Assembly (NCBI GenBank): GCA_003132205.1
Contig: PKWY01000056.1
Location: forward strand, 39,337-103,336
DNA: 64,000 bases
From: Acidimicrobiaceae bacterium
GTDB taxonomy: Bacteria; Actinomycetota; Acidimicrobiia; Acidimicrobiales; RAAP-2
Reading direction: 5' to 3'
Shown here: positions 7,035-16,130 of the stretch, one piece after another
How positions within the stretch are numbered: position 1 is the stretch's first letter
Layout of the letters: every line of letters begins with the position of its first letter
Program-made: the position numbers and the translations under genes
The notes under the pieces: model-generated
What the model was told of the DNA's origin: nothing
Database searches by the model: none
Seen by the model: only the letters and a program-made list of their open reading frames with translations

Positions 7035-8652
7035 GGCCCCCCCCTTCGAACTGCTTAAGCCTTACATCTTTTCGTGATCGACGGGTAATGCTGTAGTGCG
7101 AGATCATCACGAACGCGGCGTAGGTCGCGAATCCGAGCACCAGCGCGAGTGAAAAGCGCGCGATGAGGCCCAATCCGCGGTTCCACGTTGGTGCGGAGTA
7201 GGCGAGCGCCATCACGAGGGCCGCGGCGAGGGAGGCGCGGAGGCTGCGCCGGACGTGCAACGACCAGACCGCCGACGTGATGTTGACCTGGTGGCGCGCA
7301 AGGGCCACGACGGCCACGACGGCCACGGCGCTGTACGCGATCGAGACGCTGGAGGTGAGTCCCGCAATCGAGTGGCGTCCGAGCGCGACGCAGAGCGCGA
7401 TGGTGAGGGCGTTCTGCAGGAAGTAGAGAATGAATACCTCGCGGGCGCGCTGCATGGCCTGGAGCCCCCGCACGCAGAGCTGGAACACGGTGAATCCCGG
7501 GAGCCCCGCGGCGAGAACCGCGAGTACGGTGCCCGCGGAAATACGGTGTCCCGCCCGCACGTGGTTCAGCAAGATTCCGACGATGGGTTGGGCCAGGATT
7601 ATCAGCACCAGGCTGCAGGGAATGATGATGACGAGGGATTGTCGAAGCCCGAAGCGAAGTCGCTCGGCGAGCCCCGCGTAGTCCTCGGCGGTCGCGAGAC
7701 CCGCGAGCTGGGGGGTGAGGGCGCCGAGCACCGACACCACCACGACCGCGTAGGGCATTTGCATGAACGACCAGCCGTAGGTGTACGCGCTGACGTAGCC
7801 TCCTTTGCCCCCGATGCCGAAGGCGTACGCGAGGACCACGTAGAGCGAGAGCTGGTTCGCGACGACCACGAGCAGCGTCCAGCTCCCGAGGCGACCGATG
7901 GCGCGTACCGCGGGGTCCCTGCGGTCGAAGCGGAACGAAAGGCGCCACAGGTCACTTTTGGCGAGCGAGGGCAGCAGGCAGAGGAACTGGACGCAGACGC
8001 CGAGCGTGGTGCCGAGTCCCAGCCAGAGAAGATCGTGCGAACCCGCGAGCGCGTTGATAGTCGGCGTGGGGTCGACGAGGTGAAACCAGACCAGCACGGC
8101 GATGCAGACGATGTTGTTCGCGACCGGGACCCACGAAGCGATGCCGAAGCGGTGGCGGACGTTGAGCAGCGCGGTGGCGATGCCGATCACGCCGTAGAAG
8201 AAGATCTGTGGGACGAACCAACGAAGGAGCGACGTTGCGACGGCGCGCTGCTGGCGAAGTGAGTCGATCGAATGGGTCGTCGATGCGTGCTGGAGCAAGG
8301 TGAAGCCGTCGATGATCCACGGAGCTGCCAGCCACGCGGCGATCGAGGCGACGATGAGGACCACCAGCGAACCGGTGATCACGCTCGAGATCGACTTCCA
8401 GGCCCGTCGTTCGCCGTCAAGGGCGAGGCGCTCGACGAACACCGGTATGAACGTGGCGCTGGCGATGCCGCCGAGCACGAGGTCGAACAACATATTGGGC
8501 ACGGTGTTCGCCAGGTTGAAGGCATCGGCGATCGGCGAGAACCCGAGGACCCACGCCAGCACGAGAACCCTGAAGAGACCGGTGAGGCGCGAGGCGAGGG
8601 TCCCGGTCGCCATCGAAAAGACCCGCGAGCCGTGCGACTGGCTTTCGCTCAT
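7009..8652 (-). CDS. murJ: lipid II flippase MurJ (MviN)
   Basis: Inner-membrane MOP-family flippase that moves lipid II outward for peptidoglycan synthesis. The 547-aa protein has about 14 hydrophobic helices and the family start SMATGTLASRLTGLFRVLVLAWVLG, with DAFNLANTVPNMLFDLVLGGI soon after. It ends shortly after the last helix, so it lacks the long cytosolic pseudokinase tail of mycobacterial MviN. ATG 8652 overlaps the stop of the upstream DUF6049 gene (ATGA); a frame reaching 8697 lies within that gene. The order DUF6049 protein - murJ is conserved in actinobacteria. Confidence 0.96.
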   Translation of the reverse strand: MSESQSHGSRVFSMATGTLASRLTGLFRVLVLAWVLGFSPIADAFNLANTVPNMLFDLVLGGIASATFIPVFVERLALDGERRAWKSISSVITGSLVVLIVASIAAWLAAPWIIDGFTLLQHASTTHSIDSLRQQRAVATSLLRWFVPQIFFYGVIGIATALLNVRHRFGIASWVPVANNIVCIAVLVWFHLVDPTPTINALAGSHDLLWLGLGTTLGVCVQFLCLLPSLAKSDLWRLSFRFDRRDPAVRAIGRLGSWTLLVVVANQLSLYVVLAYAFGIGGKGGYVSAYTYGWSFMQMPYAVVVVSVLGALTPQLAGLATAEDYAGLAERLRFGLRQSLVIIIPCSLVLIILAQPIVGILLNHVRAGHRISAGTVLAVLAAGLPGFTVFQLCVRGLQAMQRAREVFILYFLQNALTIALCVALGRHSIAGLTSSVSIAYSAVAVVAVVALARHQVNITSAVWSLHVRRSLRASLAAALVMALAYSAPTWNRGLGLIARFSLALVLGFATYAAFVMISHYSITRRSRKDVRLKQFEGGGRGSNSNYQ

Positions 8653-10610
8653 CGTGCGTGGCGTCCCTTGGACTTGCGTCGGTACGTGCGGATCCACCAG
8701 TAGGCGAGCACGAGGAGTGACGCGAGGGTCAAGAGGTAGCCAACGACTGAATTGCCGGCGATGCGAACCTGAATCGCCGCTCGGGCGAGCACCAGCTGTC
8801 CGTTGGGCGTCGTGACGATCACCTGCAGGGTGAGATCACTGCCACGGTGGTTGGAGGTGGGCACGCGCAATGACTTCGTGGACGAGTCGAGCTCGACGGT
8901 GACGCTGCTGCCCCTGGGGAAGTCGAGCCGGTCGGTGACGAGGTGGACAACGGCCGTCACCGCATAGTTCGCGCGACTCAGCAACGTGACGGGGAGAGCG
9001 GTCCCGGGGCCGGTCAGCGTGATGGAGCTCTGATCAACGGAGAACTTGTTGAGCTGGGCGTTGAGGGCCGCGCTGGCGTTCGCGAGCGCGGCCTCTCGTA
9101 CGGCCGGGTCACCGAGCATCTCGGCTCTCGCCACCGCGACGCTGAGTGCGTCGATCACTTCCGGCGAGCTCACCGCCTGATTGAACGAGTTGACCTGGCC
9201 AATCAGCGTGCGAAGGGAGCTGACGTTGTGTGAGGACCAGGCGGAGGAAGAAGCGGTGTTCACGAGGGTTCGCGTGGCCGGTGCGCCGTTGGTGGCGACG
9301 AGCGAGGAGTTGAACGAGGGCGTGAGGCTGGCGGCGACGACGAAAGGATTGCCGGAGAACCCGTTGAGGAGATCGTTCACGTAGCTCGATTTCATCCGCG
9401 TGACGGGCAGCAGCAGGACGACGGTGCGTATGGCGGGCGCATTGGGCGCTTCGAAGTGCAGGAATGCGAGTGTCGCCAGCGTGAGCGTCGCCCGCCGGCC
9501 GGGTTCAATGGCGCCGTTGGTGGCGAGTTGCTCGAGGGGGTCGTCGGTGCTGAGCGCGGTGACGCTCATGGCTCCCGCGAAGTGGAAGGGAGCCCCCCAA
9601 TTGAGCGTGGTGGAGGGGGAGGGGCTGAGCGATGTGTCGGGCACGATGACATCGCTGATGTGGGCATTCGCCAGGGCCTTGATGGCAGCTAGGGTCGGTG
9701 ATCCGGAGAGCAGGACCGTCGTATCGGCGTAGCGTCCGGTCACCGAGCGCAGCAGTTGCGTCGAAAGCGAGACCTGTTGGGCAACCTGTGAAGGGAATCC
9801 GTTGCTCGCGAGCCCGTCAAAGTCGATGTCGCTGGGCGGCGCCGCGATCACGCGGTGCAAGGGGCTCGCGACGGCTTGGTTGAGGGCCGCGCGCCGCGCG
9901 GCCGCTTCGCTGGTCGTCGATTGTTCGATTGCCGCGAGCGTGCGGTAGTCGGCGGTAAGGGTGAGGGGCAGCGTCGGGTGCTGGGCGAGAGCCTTCAGCA
10001 CAGCGGTGACGCTTCCACTTCGCCGCAGCGATGATGGATCGAGTGTGCTGATGAGGTCAACGTGCAGCGGTCGCACGACGCTGGCCGCCTCCACGGCGAG
10101 CAGCGACCACTTGGTGGTGGTGACGTCATTGACGGTGACCGAGTAGCTCAGGGGATAGACACCGTCGCACTGTCCTCTCGCGCACGCCAGGTGAAGGCGG
10201 GCTGGCCGGCTCTGGCAGTTCGAGGAGGTGCGGCCGATCGTTCTGGCGAACATCGACACGGTGAACGTGACCTTGCCATGAGAGACGCAGTCAAGGCCGA
10301 AGTTCCCCGTCGTCGACATGGCGGATCCGCTTGCCCCAACGCCGCTGAAGATCGGGGAAAGCTCTGATCGCTCGATGATGCGCGGATAGATCGAGACCTG
10401 CACGAGGGGCTTGGCGGATGAATGCTTGATCCCTAGGGTCACGTTGAAGCGGGAATTCCCCTTGGCGGACAAGCGGGTGACCGCGCTCTGGTGCAGGACC
10501 GTGAAAGAAGGCGTCGTCCCAGCGTGCGCGGCCGAAGGCCACGTCACCGCTGCGAGGCTGAGGAGTACGACGCTGAGCGCCCGCCACCAGGTCGAAAATC
10601 GGTGGAACAT
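8649..10610 (-). CDS. secreted, membrane-anchored DUF6049-family protein (Rv3909-like)
   Basis: The 653-aa protein has a Sec signal peptide ending near SAAHAG (residues 1-30), a large extracellular Ser/Thr/Ala-rich region, and one TM helix near the C-terminus (VVGYLLTLASLLVLAYWWI) followed by a basic tail. In actinobacteria this is the partner gene of murJ and is proposed to act in the cell envelope; its biochemistry is unknown to me. The extracellular part has four cysteines within residues 100-150, likely disulfide-bonded. It faces pcnA divergently with only 57 bp between, so the two promoters are packed together. Confidence 0.85.
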   Translation of the reverse strand: MFHRFSTWWRALSVVLLSLAAVTWPSAAHAGTTPSFTVLHQSAVTRLSAKGNSRFNVTLGIKHSSAKPLVQVSIYPRIIERSELSPIFSGVGASGSAMSTTGNFGLDCVSHGKVTFTVSMFARTIGRTSSNCQSRPARLHLACARGQCDGVYPLSYSVTVNDVTTTKWSLLAVEAASVVRPLHVDLISTLDPSSLRRSGSVTAVLKALAQHPTLPLTLTADYRTLAAIEQSTTSEAAARRAALNQAVASPLHRVIAAPPSDIDFDGLASNGFPSQVAQQVSLSTQLLRSVTGRYADTTVLLSGSPTLAAIKALANAHISDVIVPDTSLSPSPSTTLNWGAPFHFAGAMSVTALSTDDPLEQLATNGAIEPGRRATLTLATLAFLHFEAPNAPAIRTVVLLLPVTRMKSSYVNDLLNGFSGNPFVVAASLTPSFNSSLVATNGAPATRTLVNTASSSAWSSHNVSSLRTLIGQVNSFNQAVSSPEVIDALSVAVARAEMLGDPAVREAALANASAALNAQLNKFSVDQSSITLTGPGTALPVTLLSRANYAVTAVVHLVTDRLDFPRGSSVTVELDSSTKSLRVPTSNHRGSDLTLQVIVTTPNGQLVLARAAIQVRIAGNSVVGYLLTLASLLVLAYWWIRTYRRKSKGRHAR

Positions 10611-10667
10611 GCTGCTACAGGCTACCTTCGGTTTCGCTTGAAGTCTGGCGCACTACCCTCGTTCGCA

Positions 10668-12092
10668 ATGACTTCGTTCGAACAAGTGCACGAACGGCTG
10701 AACGAGATCGCTCGTCTGTCGGCTCCGCTCGCCCGCGCCTTCGCGGACGCGGGCTTCTCGCTCTACGCCGTGGGCGGCTCGGTACGTGACGCGGTACTCG
10801 GCCGGGAGCGAGGCGAGGACTACGAAATCGATTTCACGACCAACGCCCGCCCCGATGACATCACTCGGCTCATGAAGCCGTTGTGCACCGCGTTGTGGGA
10901 ACAAGGACGGGCCTTCGGCACGATCGGCGGGAGGCTACGCGAAAGCGGGATCAAGGCGGAGATCACCACGTTCCGCTCAGAGGCGTACGTTGATCATTCG
11001 CGTAAGCCCTCGGTTGAGTGGGGTGATTCCCTCGAAGCCGATCTCAGCCGACGCGACTTCACCATCAATGCGCTGGCGCTCGACGTCGTGGCCCTTGAGG
11101 CGCAGACCCCTGGTGTTCAGACCCTTTTCGACTTCTACAACGGCTTCAATGACCTTCACGAACGTATGCTGCGAACGCCCATCGATCCGGAGGTCCTTTT
11201 CAGCGACGACCCGCTGCGCATGCTGCGCGCCGCCCGCTTCGCCGCCCGCTTCCATCTGACAATCGACCCAGCGATCGAAGAGGCAGCGACCAAGATGGCG
11301 GAGAAGCTCTCCATCGTGTCGGCGGAGCGAATTCGCGGCGAACTTGACCTTCTCATGATGACCGAGCAGCCGTCACTGGGGCTTGATTTCATCGTTCGCA
11401 CGGGCCTCGCGGACCATTTCCTCCCGGAACTTCCGAAGCTGCAGCTGGAACAAGACCCCATCCATCAGCACAAGGACGTGTTGAGGCACACGTGGGCGGT
11501 AGTTGACAAGACATCAGCGACTCTGGTGCTCCGCTTGGCGGCGCTCTTCCACGACATTGGAAAGCCCCGCACGAGAGCCATCACCGAGGAGGGCGTCACG
11601 TTCCGCTTTCACGAGGTGGTGGGCGCGAAAATGACGCGCAAGAGAATGGCCGCCCTCAAGTACTCCCAGGAGCTGATTGACGACGTGAGCATGCTGGTCG
11701 AACTGCACCTGCGGTTCCACACCTACAAGATGGGTTGGAGCGACAAGGCCGTTCGGCGCTACGTGCGCGACGCCGGGCCGCTGCTCGACGAGCTGAATGA
11801 ACTCACGCGCTGTGACTGCACGACGCGCAATGCCCGCAAGGCCGCGACGCTGGCGCAGCGCATGGATGAACTCGAGATCCGCATCGCAGAGCTTCGCGAG
11901 CAGGAGGACCTGAGTCGGCTTCGCCCCGCCCTCGATGGTGTCGCCGTCATGGAGTTGCTCGGCATTGCGCCCAGTCCGGTGGTGGGTCGGGCACTCGATT
12001 TTCTGATGGAGATTCGACTCGATGAAGGCGAGATCACCCCTGTCGAGGCCGCGGTGCGTTTGCGCGAATGGTGGGCCGAACAGCCGAAGTGA
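10668..12092 (+). CDS. pcnA: CCA tRNA nucleotidyltransferase / poly(A)-polymerase family
   Basis: Adds or repairs the 3' CCA end of tRNAs. The 474-aa protein has the class II nucleotidyltransferase head (YAVGGSVRDAVLGR, then EDYEIDFTTNARP), the EITTFRSE and RRDFTINALA motifs, and a C-terminal HD domain (LFHDIGKPRT). The first metal carboxylate, usually DxD, reads ExD (E-I-D). ATG 10668 starts the homology; the frame upstream to 10491 lies antisense to the DUF6049 signal-peptide region and is not used. Same neighbourhood as in other actinobacteria (divergent from DUF6049-murJ). Confidence 0.94.
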   Translation: MTSFEQVHERLNEIARLSAPLARAFADAGFSLYAVGGSVRDAVLGRERGEDYEIDFTTNARPDDITRLMKPLCTALWEQGRAFGTIGGRLRESGIKAEITTFRSEAYVDHSRKPSVEWGDSLEADLSRRDFTINALALDVVALEAQTPGVQTLFDFYNGFNDLHERMLRTPIDPEVLFSDDPLRMLRAARFAARFHLTIDPAIEEAATKMAEKLSIVSAERIRGELDLLMMTEQPSLGLDFIVRTGLADHFLPELPKLQLEQDPIHQHKDVLRHTWAVVDKTSATLVLRLAALFHDIGKPRTRAITEEGVTFRFHEVVGAKMTRKRMAALKYSQELIDDVSMLVELHLRFHTYKMGWSDKAVRRYVRDAGPLLDELNELTRCDCTTRNARKAATLAQRMDELEIRIAELREQEDLSRLRPALDGVAVMELLGIAPSPVVGRALDFLMEIRLDEGEITPVEAAVRLREWWAEQPK

Positions 12093-12151
12093 AGAGAAGG
12101 TGCGCGGTTCGTTCGTGACTAATGGCTCGCAGGAGTGAAAGCCGAACCGTC

Positions 12152-13246
12152 CTACGGCCAGACCGGGTTCGCAGTTCCACCGTCGGCGAACTCCTCGACC
12201 ATGTTGTGGGCGATGTCGTCGTGGAACTGCACGGGAGGCGACTTCATGAAGTACGCCGATGGCCCGATGAGCGGTCCACCGATGCCGCGGTCCAGGGCAA
12301 CCCTGGCGCAACGAACGGCGTCGATGATGACCCCAGCCGAGTTCGGCGAGTCCCACACCTCGAGCTTCAGCTCGACGTTGAGGGGCACGTCGCCGAAGTT
12401 ACGGCCTTCCATGCGGATGTAGGCCCACTTGCGGTCCAGCAGCCACGGCACGTGGTCGCTCGGTCCGATGTGCACGTCGTCGGGGCTCATGTTGCTGATT
12501 TCGAGCTGCGAGGTCACTGCTTGGGTCTTGGAGATCTTCTTGGACTCCAGGCGATCACGTTCGAGCATGTTCTTGAAGTCCATGTTGCCGCCGACGTTGA
12601 GCTGGTACGTGCGATCAAGTGAGAGGCCGCGGTCTTCGAAGAGTCGCGCGAGAACGCGGTGGACGATGGTGGCGCCGACCTGGCTCTTGATGTCGTCGCC
12701 GATGATCGGCACGCCGGCGTCGGTGAACTTCTTTGCCCACACCGGGTCCGAGGCGATGAAGACGGGAATCGCGTTGACGAAGGCAACACCGGCGTCGAGG
12801 GCGGCCTGGGCGTAGAAGCGCTGGGCTTCCTCCGAACCGACGGGCAGGTACGAGACGAGCACTTCGGCCCTGGCGTCACGAAGCGCCTGCGCGACGTCGA
12901 TGGGCTCAGCGGGCGACTCTTCGATCGAGGCGCGGTAGTACTTGTTGAGACCGTCCATGGTGGGCCCGCGCAGCACCGTCACGCCCAGCGAGGGAACCTC
13001 GGCGAACTTGATGGTGTTGTTCTGTCCGCCATCGATCGCCTTGCCGAGGTCGTTGCCGACCTTGGAGGCGTCAACGTCGAAGGCCGCGACGAACTCAAGG
13101 TCACTGACGTGATAGCCGCCGAGCTCGACGTGCATCAGGCCGGGAACGTTGTCGCCCTGCTTGGCGTCCCTGTAATAGGTGACGCCTTGAATAAGTGAGC
13201 TAGCGCAGTTTCCGACGCCCGCAATCGCCACTCGAATCTTCTTCAT
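12152..13246 (-). CDS. ino1: inositol-3-phosphate synthase
   Basis: NAD-dependent conversion of glucose 6-phosphate to L-myo-inositol 1-phosphate, the entry to phosphatidylinositol and mycothiol. The 364-aa protein matches the short actinobacterial type: [20 protein letters not shown] (NAD-binding start), [22 protein letters not shown], and the active-site lysine region [15 protein letters not shown] followed by [12 protein letters not shown]. It lies 12 bp behind padR on the same strand, as in mycobacteria. It converges on pcnA with a 59-bp gap. Inositol synthesis fits an actinobacterial cell with PI lipids. Confidence 0.96.
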   Translation of the reverse strand: MKKIRVAIAGVGNCASSLIQGVTYYRDAKQGDNVPGLMHVELGGYHVSDLEFVAAFDVDASKVGNDLGKAIDGGQNNTIKFAEVPSLGVTVLRGPTMDGLNKYYRASIEESPAEPIDVAQALRDARAEVLVSYLPVGSEEAQRFYAQAALDAGVAFVNAIPVFIASDPVWAKKFTDAGVPIIGDDIKSQVGATIVHRVLARLFEDRGLSLDRTYQLNVGGNMDFKNMLERDRLESKKISKTQAVTSQLEISNMSPDDVHIGPSDHVPWLLDRKWAYIRMEGRNFGDVPLNVELKLEVWDSPNSAGVIIDAVRCARVALDRGIGGPLIGPSAYFMKSPPVQFHDDIAHNMVEEFADGGTANPVWP

Positions 13247-13258
13247 GGCTCTCCTCTC

Positions 13259-13882
13259 CTACTTCGCTTCTCGCGCGAAGGTTTGCTGGTTACTGCGTTC
13301 GGTGGTCAACAGGCTGTCAATCCACGCGAGGTCCAACTCCACGCCCTTGGCCGCGTGGTCCATCACGCTGCGGGCGTAGGTGTCGAGCTGTTCGTTGTTC
13401 GCCCCGGCGCGCACTTCGGCGAGGCGCTCAACGAGATCGGTCCTGCGCCGCTCCAAGAGCCCAACGCGAAGGTTCGGAGTGAGGTACTTGGCGAGCGCCA
13501 TGCGCAGGGAGAAGTTCTTGCTGTCGTCAAGCGTCGCGGTGTCGCCGAGCAGTCGCACGAACTCCTGGCGCCCCGGCTCGGTGATCCGGTAGACCTTGCG
13601 GCCGCGGCGTCCCAAGCCCTGGGTCGCTCGAAGCGATCGCAGCGAGGCGCGCTCACCCGAGAGCGAGCCGGTGGAGAGCGAACTCACGCGAGGCTCGCTC
13701 GACGTCACCGCTTCGACGAAGCCGTGACGCTCGAGGCGGGCCAACGCCGGATAGATGGAGCCGAACGAGACGTTGGCCCAGACACCCAAGCGGTCGCGCA
13801 ATTGGGTGCGAATCTCGTAGCCGTGGTGGTCGCGGTCCATGAGCAGTCCGAGGATAGCGATGTCTAACACGCGATTCATCAT
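13259..13882 (-). CDS. PadR-family transcriptional regulator upstream of ino1
   Basis: The 207-aa protein has the PadR winged helix at the N-terminus (ILGLLMDRDHHGYEIRTQL, FGSIYPALARLERHGFVEAV, then GRKVYRITEPGRQEF) and a C-terminal helical dimer domain of the vinculin-like type. About 35 residues rich in Ser and Arg separate the recognition helix region from the wing strand. It is probably co-transcribed with ino1, and likely represses its own promoter through the palindrome at 13888-13901. M1 and M2 are adjacent ATGs; either could start. Confidence 0.9.
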   Translation of the reverse strand: MMNRVLDIAILGLLMDRDHHGYEIRTQLRDRLGVWANVSFGSIYPALARLERHGFVEAVTSSEPRVSSLSTGSLSGERASLRSLRATQGLGRRGRKVYRITEPGRQEFVRLLGDTATLDDSKNFSLRMALAKYLTPNLRVGLLERRRTDLVERLAEVRAGANNEQLDTYARSVMDHAAKGVELDLAWIDSLLTTERSNQQTFAREAK

Positions 13883-13887
13883 ATCAC

Positions 13888-13901
13888 TTCGATATATCGA
13901 A
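13888..13901. promoter_or_regulatory. palindromic candidate PadR operator
   Basis: Perfect 14-bp palindrome TTCGATATATCGAA six bases upstream of the padR start codon, in the 62-bp divergent gap between padR-ino1 and the DUF5318-panB pair. AT-rich ATAT-centred palindromes are typical PadR targets. Confidence 0.6.
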
Positions 13902-13944
13902 CGTGACGGTCAGCAATTAATCTCCAGATTACCGGGGGGCGGTA

Positions 13945-14385
13945 GTGTCACGCCTAATGGAAAAGAGTTTTCGCACCAGCACCGCCGACGGAGCGGTTGT
14001 TGAGTTTGGTCTGGTCCGTCACGCCCTGTTGGCCAAGCTCGCCCAGGGGATCATCCGTTACGAAGACGTCTGCGACGCGCATCCCGAGTTGCTGCGCGCG
14101 GCGAAGAACATCGGTCGCTCGACCGGCGAGACCTGCCCGGTGTGCAGCGGGGCCGAGTTGGTGGAGGTCACCTACGTCTTTGGCGCACGCTTGCCCGCCG
14201 GAGGGACGTGTCCCACGTCGCGCCCCGAGCTCTTGAAACTCGAGCGCAGGGAGGAGCCGGTGCAGTGCTACGCGGTCGAGGTGTGCGTGGCGTGCTCGTT
14301 CCACCACCTGGTTCGAAAGTGGGCGGCCGGAGGGCGCCGGGCCCGCCGGGCGCCGGTTCGCCAGCAGCGAAAGGTCGGCGAATGA
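13945..14385 (+). CDS. DUF5318-family zinc-ribbon-like protein
   Basis: The 146-aa protein belongs to a family found next to padR-ino1 in actinobacteria (near Rv0049 in mycobacteria); its role is unknown. It holds two CxxC pairs (ETCPVCSG near residues 64-71, VEVCVACSFHHL near residues 117-128), suggesting a zinc ribbon, and a strongly basic C-terminal tail (GRRARRAPVRQQR). GTG 13945 has a G-rich ribosome site 5 bases upstream; ATG 13957 is an alternative. The stop overlaps the panB start (ATGA), so the two are translationally coupled. Confidence 0.85.
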   Translation: MSRLMEKSFRTSTADGAVVEFGLVRHALLAKLAQGIIRYEDVCDAHPELLRAAKNIGRSTGETCPVCSGAELVEVTYVFGARLPAGGTCPTSRPELLKLERREEPVQCYAVEVCVACSFHHLVRKWAAGGRRARRAPVRQQRKVGE

Positions 14386-15203
14386 CCACGAGCGCCCTGC
14401 AGATCCGTTCGCGAAAGCGCCGAAGCGGCGCGGCGCCGATCGTCATGGTGACGGCCTACGACGAGCCGGGTGCTCGCTACGTGGACGCGGCGGGGGTCGA
14501 CATCATCCTGGTGGGCGACTCCGTCGCCAACGTGGTGATGGGCCACGAAGACACGCTGCACGTCACCGTGGAAGAGATGTGCCACCACGTCCGTGCGGTC
14601 GCCGCGGCGAAGCCGCGGGCCCACGTCGTCGCTGACATGCCGTGGATGAGCTACCACGTCGATCTTGCCGACAGCGTGCGAAACGCCGGCGCACTCGTGC
14701 GGGCGGGCGCCCACAGTGTGAAACTCGAGGGTGGTCGGGTTCGGCGAGAGGTAGTTCGAGCGCTGCTCGACGCCGAGATTCCGGTGATGGGCCATCTCGG
14801 CCTGACCCCGCAGAGCGTGCTGGCCTTTGGAGGTTTCAAGGTCCAGGCGAAGACCCGCGAAGCGGCGGAGTGGCTTATCAAAGATGCCACGGTGCTTCAA
14901 GACGAGGGTGTCTACGCCATTGTGATCGAGGGCGTGCCCAACGTGGTGGGAACCAGGGTCACCGAAGCCCTCGAAATCCCGACAATCGGCATCGGCGCCG
15001 GACCAGACACCGACGGCCAGGTCCTCGTGTTCCACGATCTTCTCGGGATGACGACCCGGGCTCCAGCCAAGTTCGTTCGACAGTACGCCGACCTAGGTTC
15101 CCTGATCACGAGTGCGATCAGCGACTTCGCCCGTGACGTGCGAAGCGGTGACTTCCCGGCCCTCTCCGAGGCGTACGACAACCCTGACGACCTGCTCAAC
15201 TAG
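14382..15203 (+). CDS. panB: 3-methyl-2-oxobutanoate hydroxymethyltransferase
   Basis: First step of pantothenate synthesis: transfers a hydroxymethyl group from 5,10-methylene-THF to 2-oxoisovalerate. The 273-aa protein shows MVTAYDEPGARYVDAAGVDIILVGDSVANVVMGH, the Mg2+-binding and substrate loops VVADMPWMSYH and GAHSVKLEGG, MGHLGLTPQSV, and TIGIGAGPDTDGQVLVFHDLLGM near the end, all family signatures. ATG 14382 overlaps the DUF5318 stop. The frame upstream to 14142 belongs to that gene's shadow. It takes the place between DUF5318 and rpsF where mycobacteria have ponA. Confidence 0.97.
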   Translation: MTTSALQIRSRKRRSGAAPIVMVTAYDEPGARYVDAAGVDIILVGDSVANVVMGHEDTLHVTVEEMCHHVRAVAAAKPRAHVVADMPWMSYHVDLADSVRNAGALVRAGAHSVKLEGGRVRREVVRALLDAEIPVMGHLGLTPQSVLAFGGFKVQAKTREAAEWLIKDATVLQDEGVYAIVIEGVPNVVGTRVTEALEIPTIGIGAGPDTDGQVLVFHDLLGMTTRAPAKFVRQYADLGSLITSAISDFARDVRSGDFPALSEAYDNPDDLLN

Positions 15204-15234
15204 CCAATTTTGGCCCCGTGCAGTAGAGTTGTCT

Positions 15235-15299
15235 TTCCCACAAGCGTGGGAAGAGTGAAATGAACCCTGCTCTGTTTCCGCAGAGCCCGGCCTAGCCGG
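15235..15299 (+). promoter_or_regulatory. rpsF leader: structured 5' leader of the rpsF operon
   Basis: Three successive hairpins can form: TTCCCAC/GTGGGAA with loop AAGC (15235-15252), GCTCTG/CAGAGC (15269-15286), and CCGGC/GCCGG with loop CTA (15287-15299). Leaders of rpsF in many bacteria bind the S6:S18 complex for feedback control. The second and third hairpins with their CCG elements could serve this, but I cannot match the known consensus with certainty. Confidence 0.45.
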
Positions 15300-15322
15300 T
15301 CCAGAGGGAAAGGAACCCGGCC

Positions 15323-15643
15323 ATGAGGCCTTATGAAACCATGATTGTGTTCGACACTGCTGTCGACGCGCAGTCCATCCAGATTGCTCTCGACCGAGCA
15401 TTGGAAACCATCCGATCCAACGAGGGAAACCCCGGGGCTATCGACCGTTGGGGCAAGCGTCCCTTGGCGTACGAGATCAACAAGCGCAAAGAGGGTTACT
15501 ACGTTCTGGTGGAGTTCAGTGGCGAGCCGACGACTGTTGTCGAGCTTGACCGAATCCTGACCCTGTCAGACGAAGTCCTTCGCTTCAAGATTCTTCGTCG
15601 CAACGATCGAACAAGCGCAAGTCGTGTTACGGCTCAAGCGTAA
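15323..15643 (+). CDS. rpsF: 30S ribosomal protein S6
   Basis: The 106-aa protein begins MRPYETMIVFDTAVD and has GAIDRWGKRPLAYEINKRKEGYYVLVEF and ILTLSDEVLRFKILRR, all standard S6 features. It binds S18 in the 30S platform. ATG 15323 follows an AAAGGA ribosome site. First gene of rpsF-ssb-rpsR-rplI. Confidence 0.98.
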   Translation: MRPYETMIVFDTAVDAQSIQIALDRALETIRSNEGNPGAIDRWGKRPLAYEINKRKEGYYVLVEFSGEPTTVVELDRILTLSDEVLRFKILRRNDRTSASRVTAQA

Positions 15644-15674
15644 GTTCGGGCGCATAGCGAATTAAGGAGAAGAG

Positions 15675-16130
15675 ATGGCTGACAACACCATTACCGTCGT
15701 CGGGAACGTAACCCGCGACCCCGAGCTCAAGTTTCTGAACAGCGGGCAGGCTGCACTGCGTCTTTCGGTCGCCGTGAACCGTCGCTGGCAGAACCGCCAG
15801 ACCCAGGAGTGGGAAGAGCGCGTGTCGTACTTCGAGGTCGTCGCCTACGGCTCGACCGCGGAGAACGCCGCGAACTCACTGCAGAAGGGCGCCCGCGTCA
15901 TCGTGTCCGGCCGCCTCGAGCAGCGCAGCTGGGAGACCGAGAACGGCGATAAGCGTTCGATCGTCGAGATCAACGCCGACGAGATCGGGCCCTCCCTTCG
16001 CTTCGCCACCGCAGTCGTCACCAGGACACCGCGCGCCGAGGGTGGAAACTTCCAGTCGAACGATCGACCGGCCGCCGCCCCGCGTTCCAACGAACCAAGC
16101 ACCTACGCCTTTGATGAGGAGCCTTTCTAA
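15675..16130 (+). CDS. ssb: single-stranded DNA-binding protein
   Basis: The 151-aa SSB has an N-terminal OB fold ([56 protein letters not shown]), a short Pro/Ala/Asn linker, and a C-terminal acidic tip ending FDEEPF, close to the DDDIPF-type tail that recruits replication proteins. Ribosome site AAGGAGAAG is 3-11 bases upstream of ATG 15675. The stop overlaps the rpsR start by one base (TAATG). Confidence 0.97.
   Translation: MADNTITVVGNVTRDPELKFLNSGQAALRLSVAVNRRWQNRQTQEWEERVSYFEVVAYGSTAENAANSLQKGARVIVSGRLEQRSWETENGDKRSIVEINADEIGPSLRFATAVVTRTPRAEGGNFQSNDRPAAAPRSNEPSTYAFDEEPF

Noticed and set aside
7055-7948. Long 297-codon frame on the minus strand
   Set aside because: Arg/Gly/Pro-rich low-complexity shadow of murJ in another frame, as expected in high-GC DNA.
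10491-10667. In-frame extension of pcnA
   Set aside because: Runs antisense through the signal-peptide region of the DUF6049 gene and shows no family residues.
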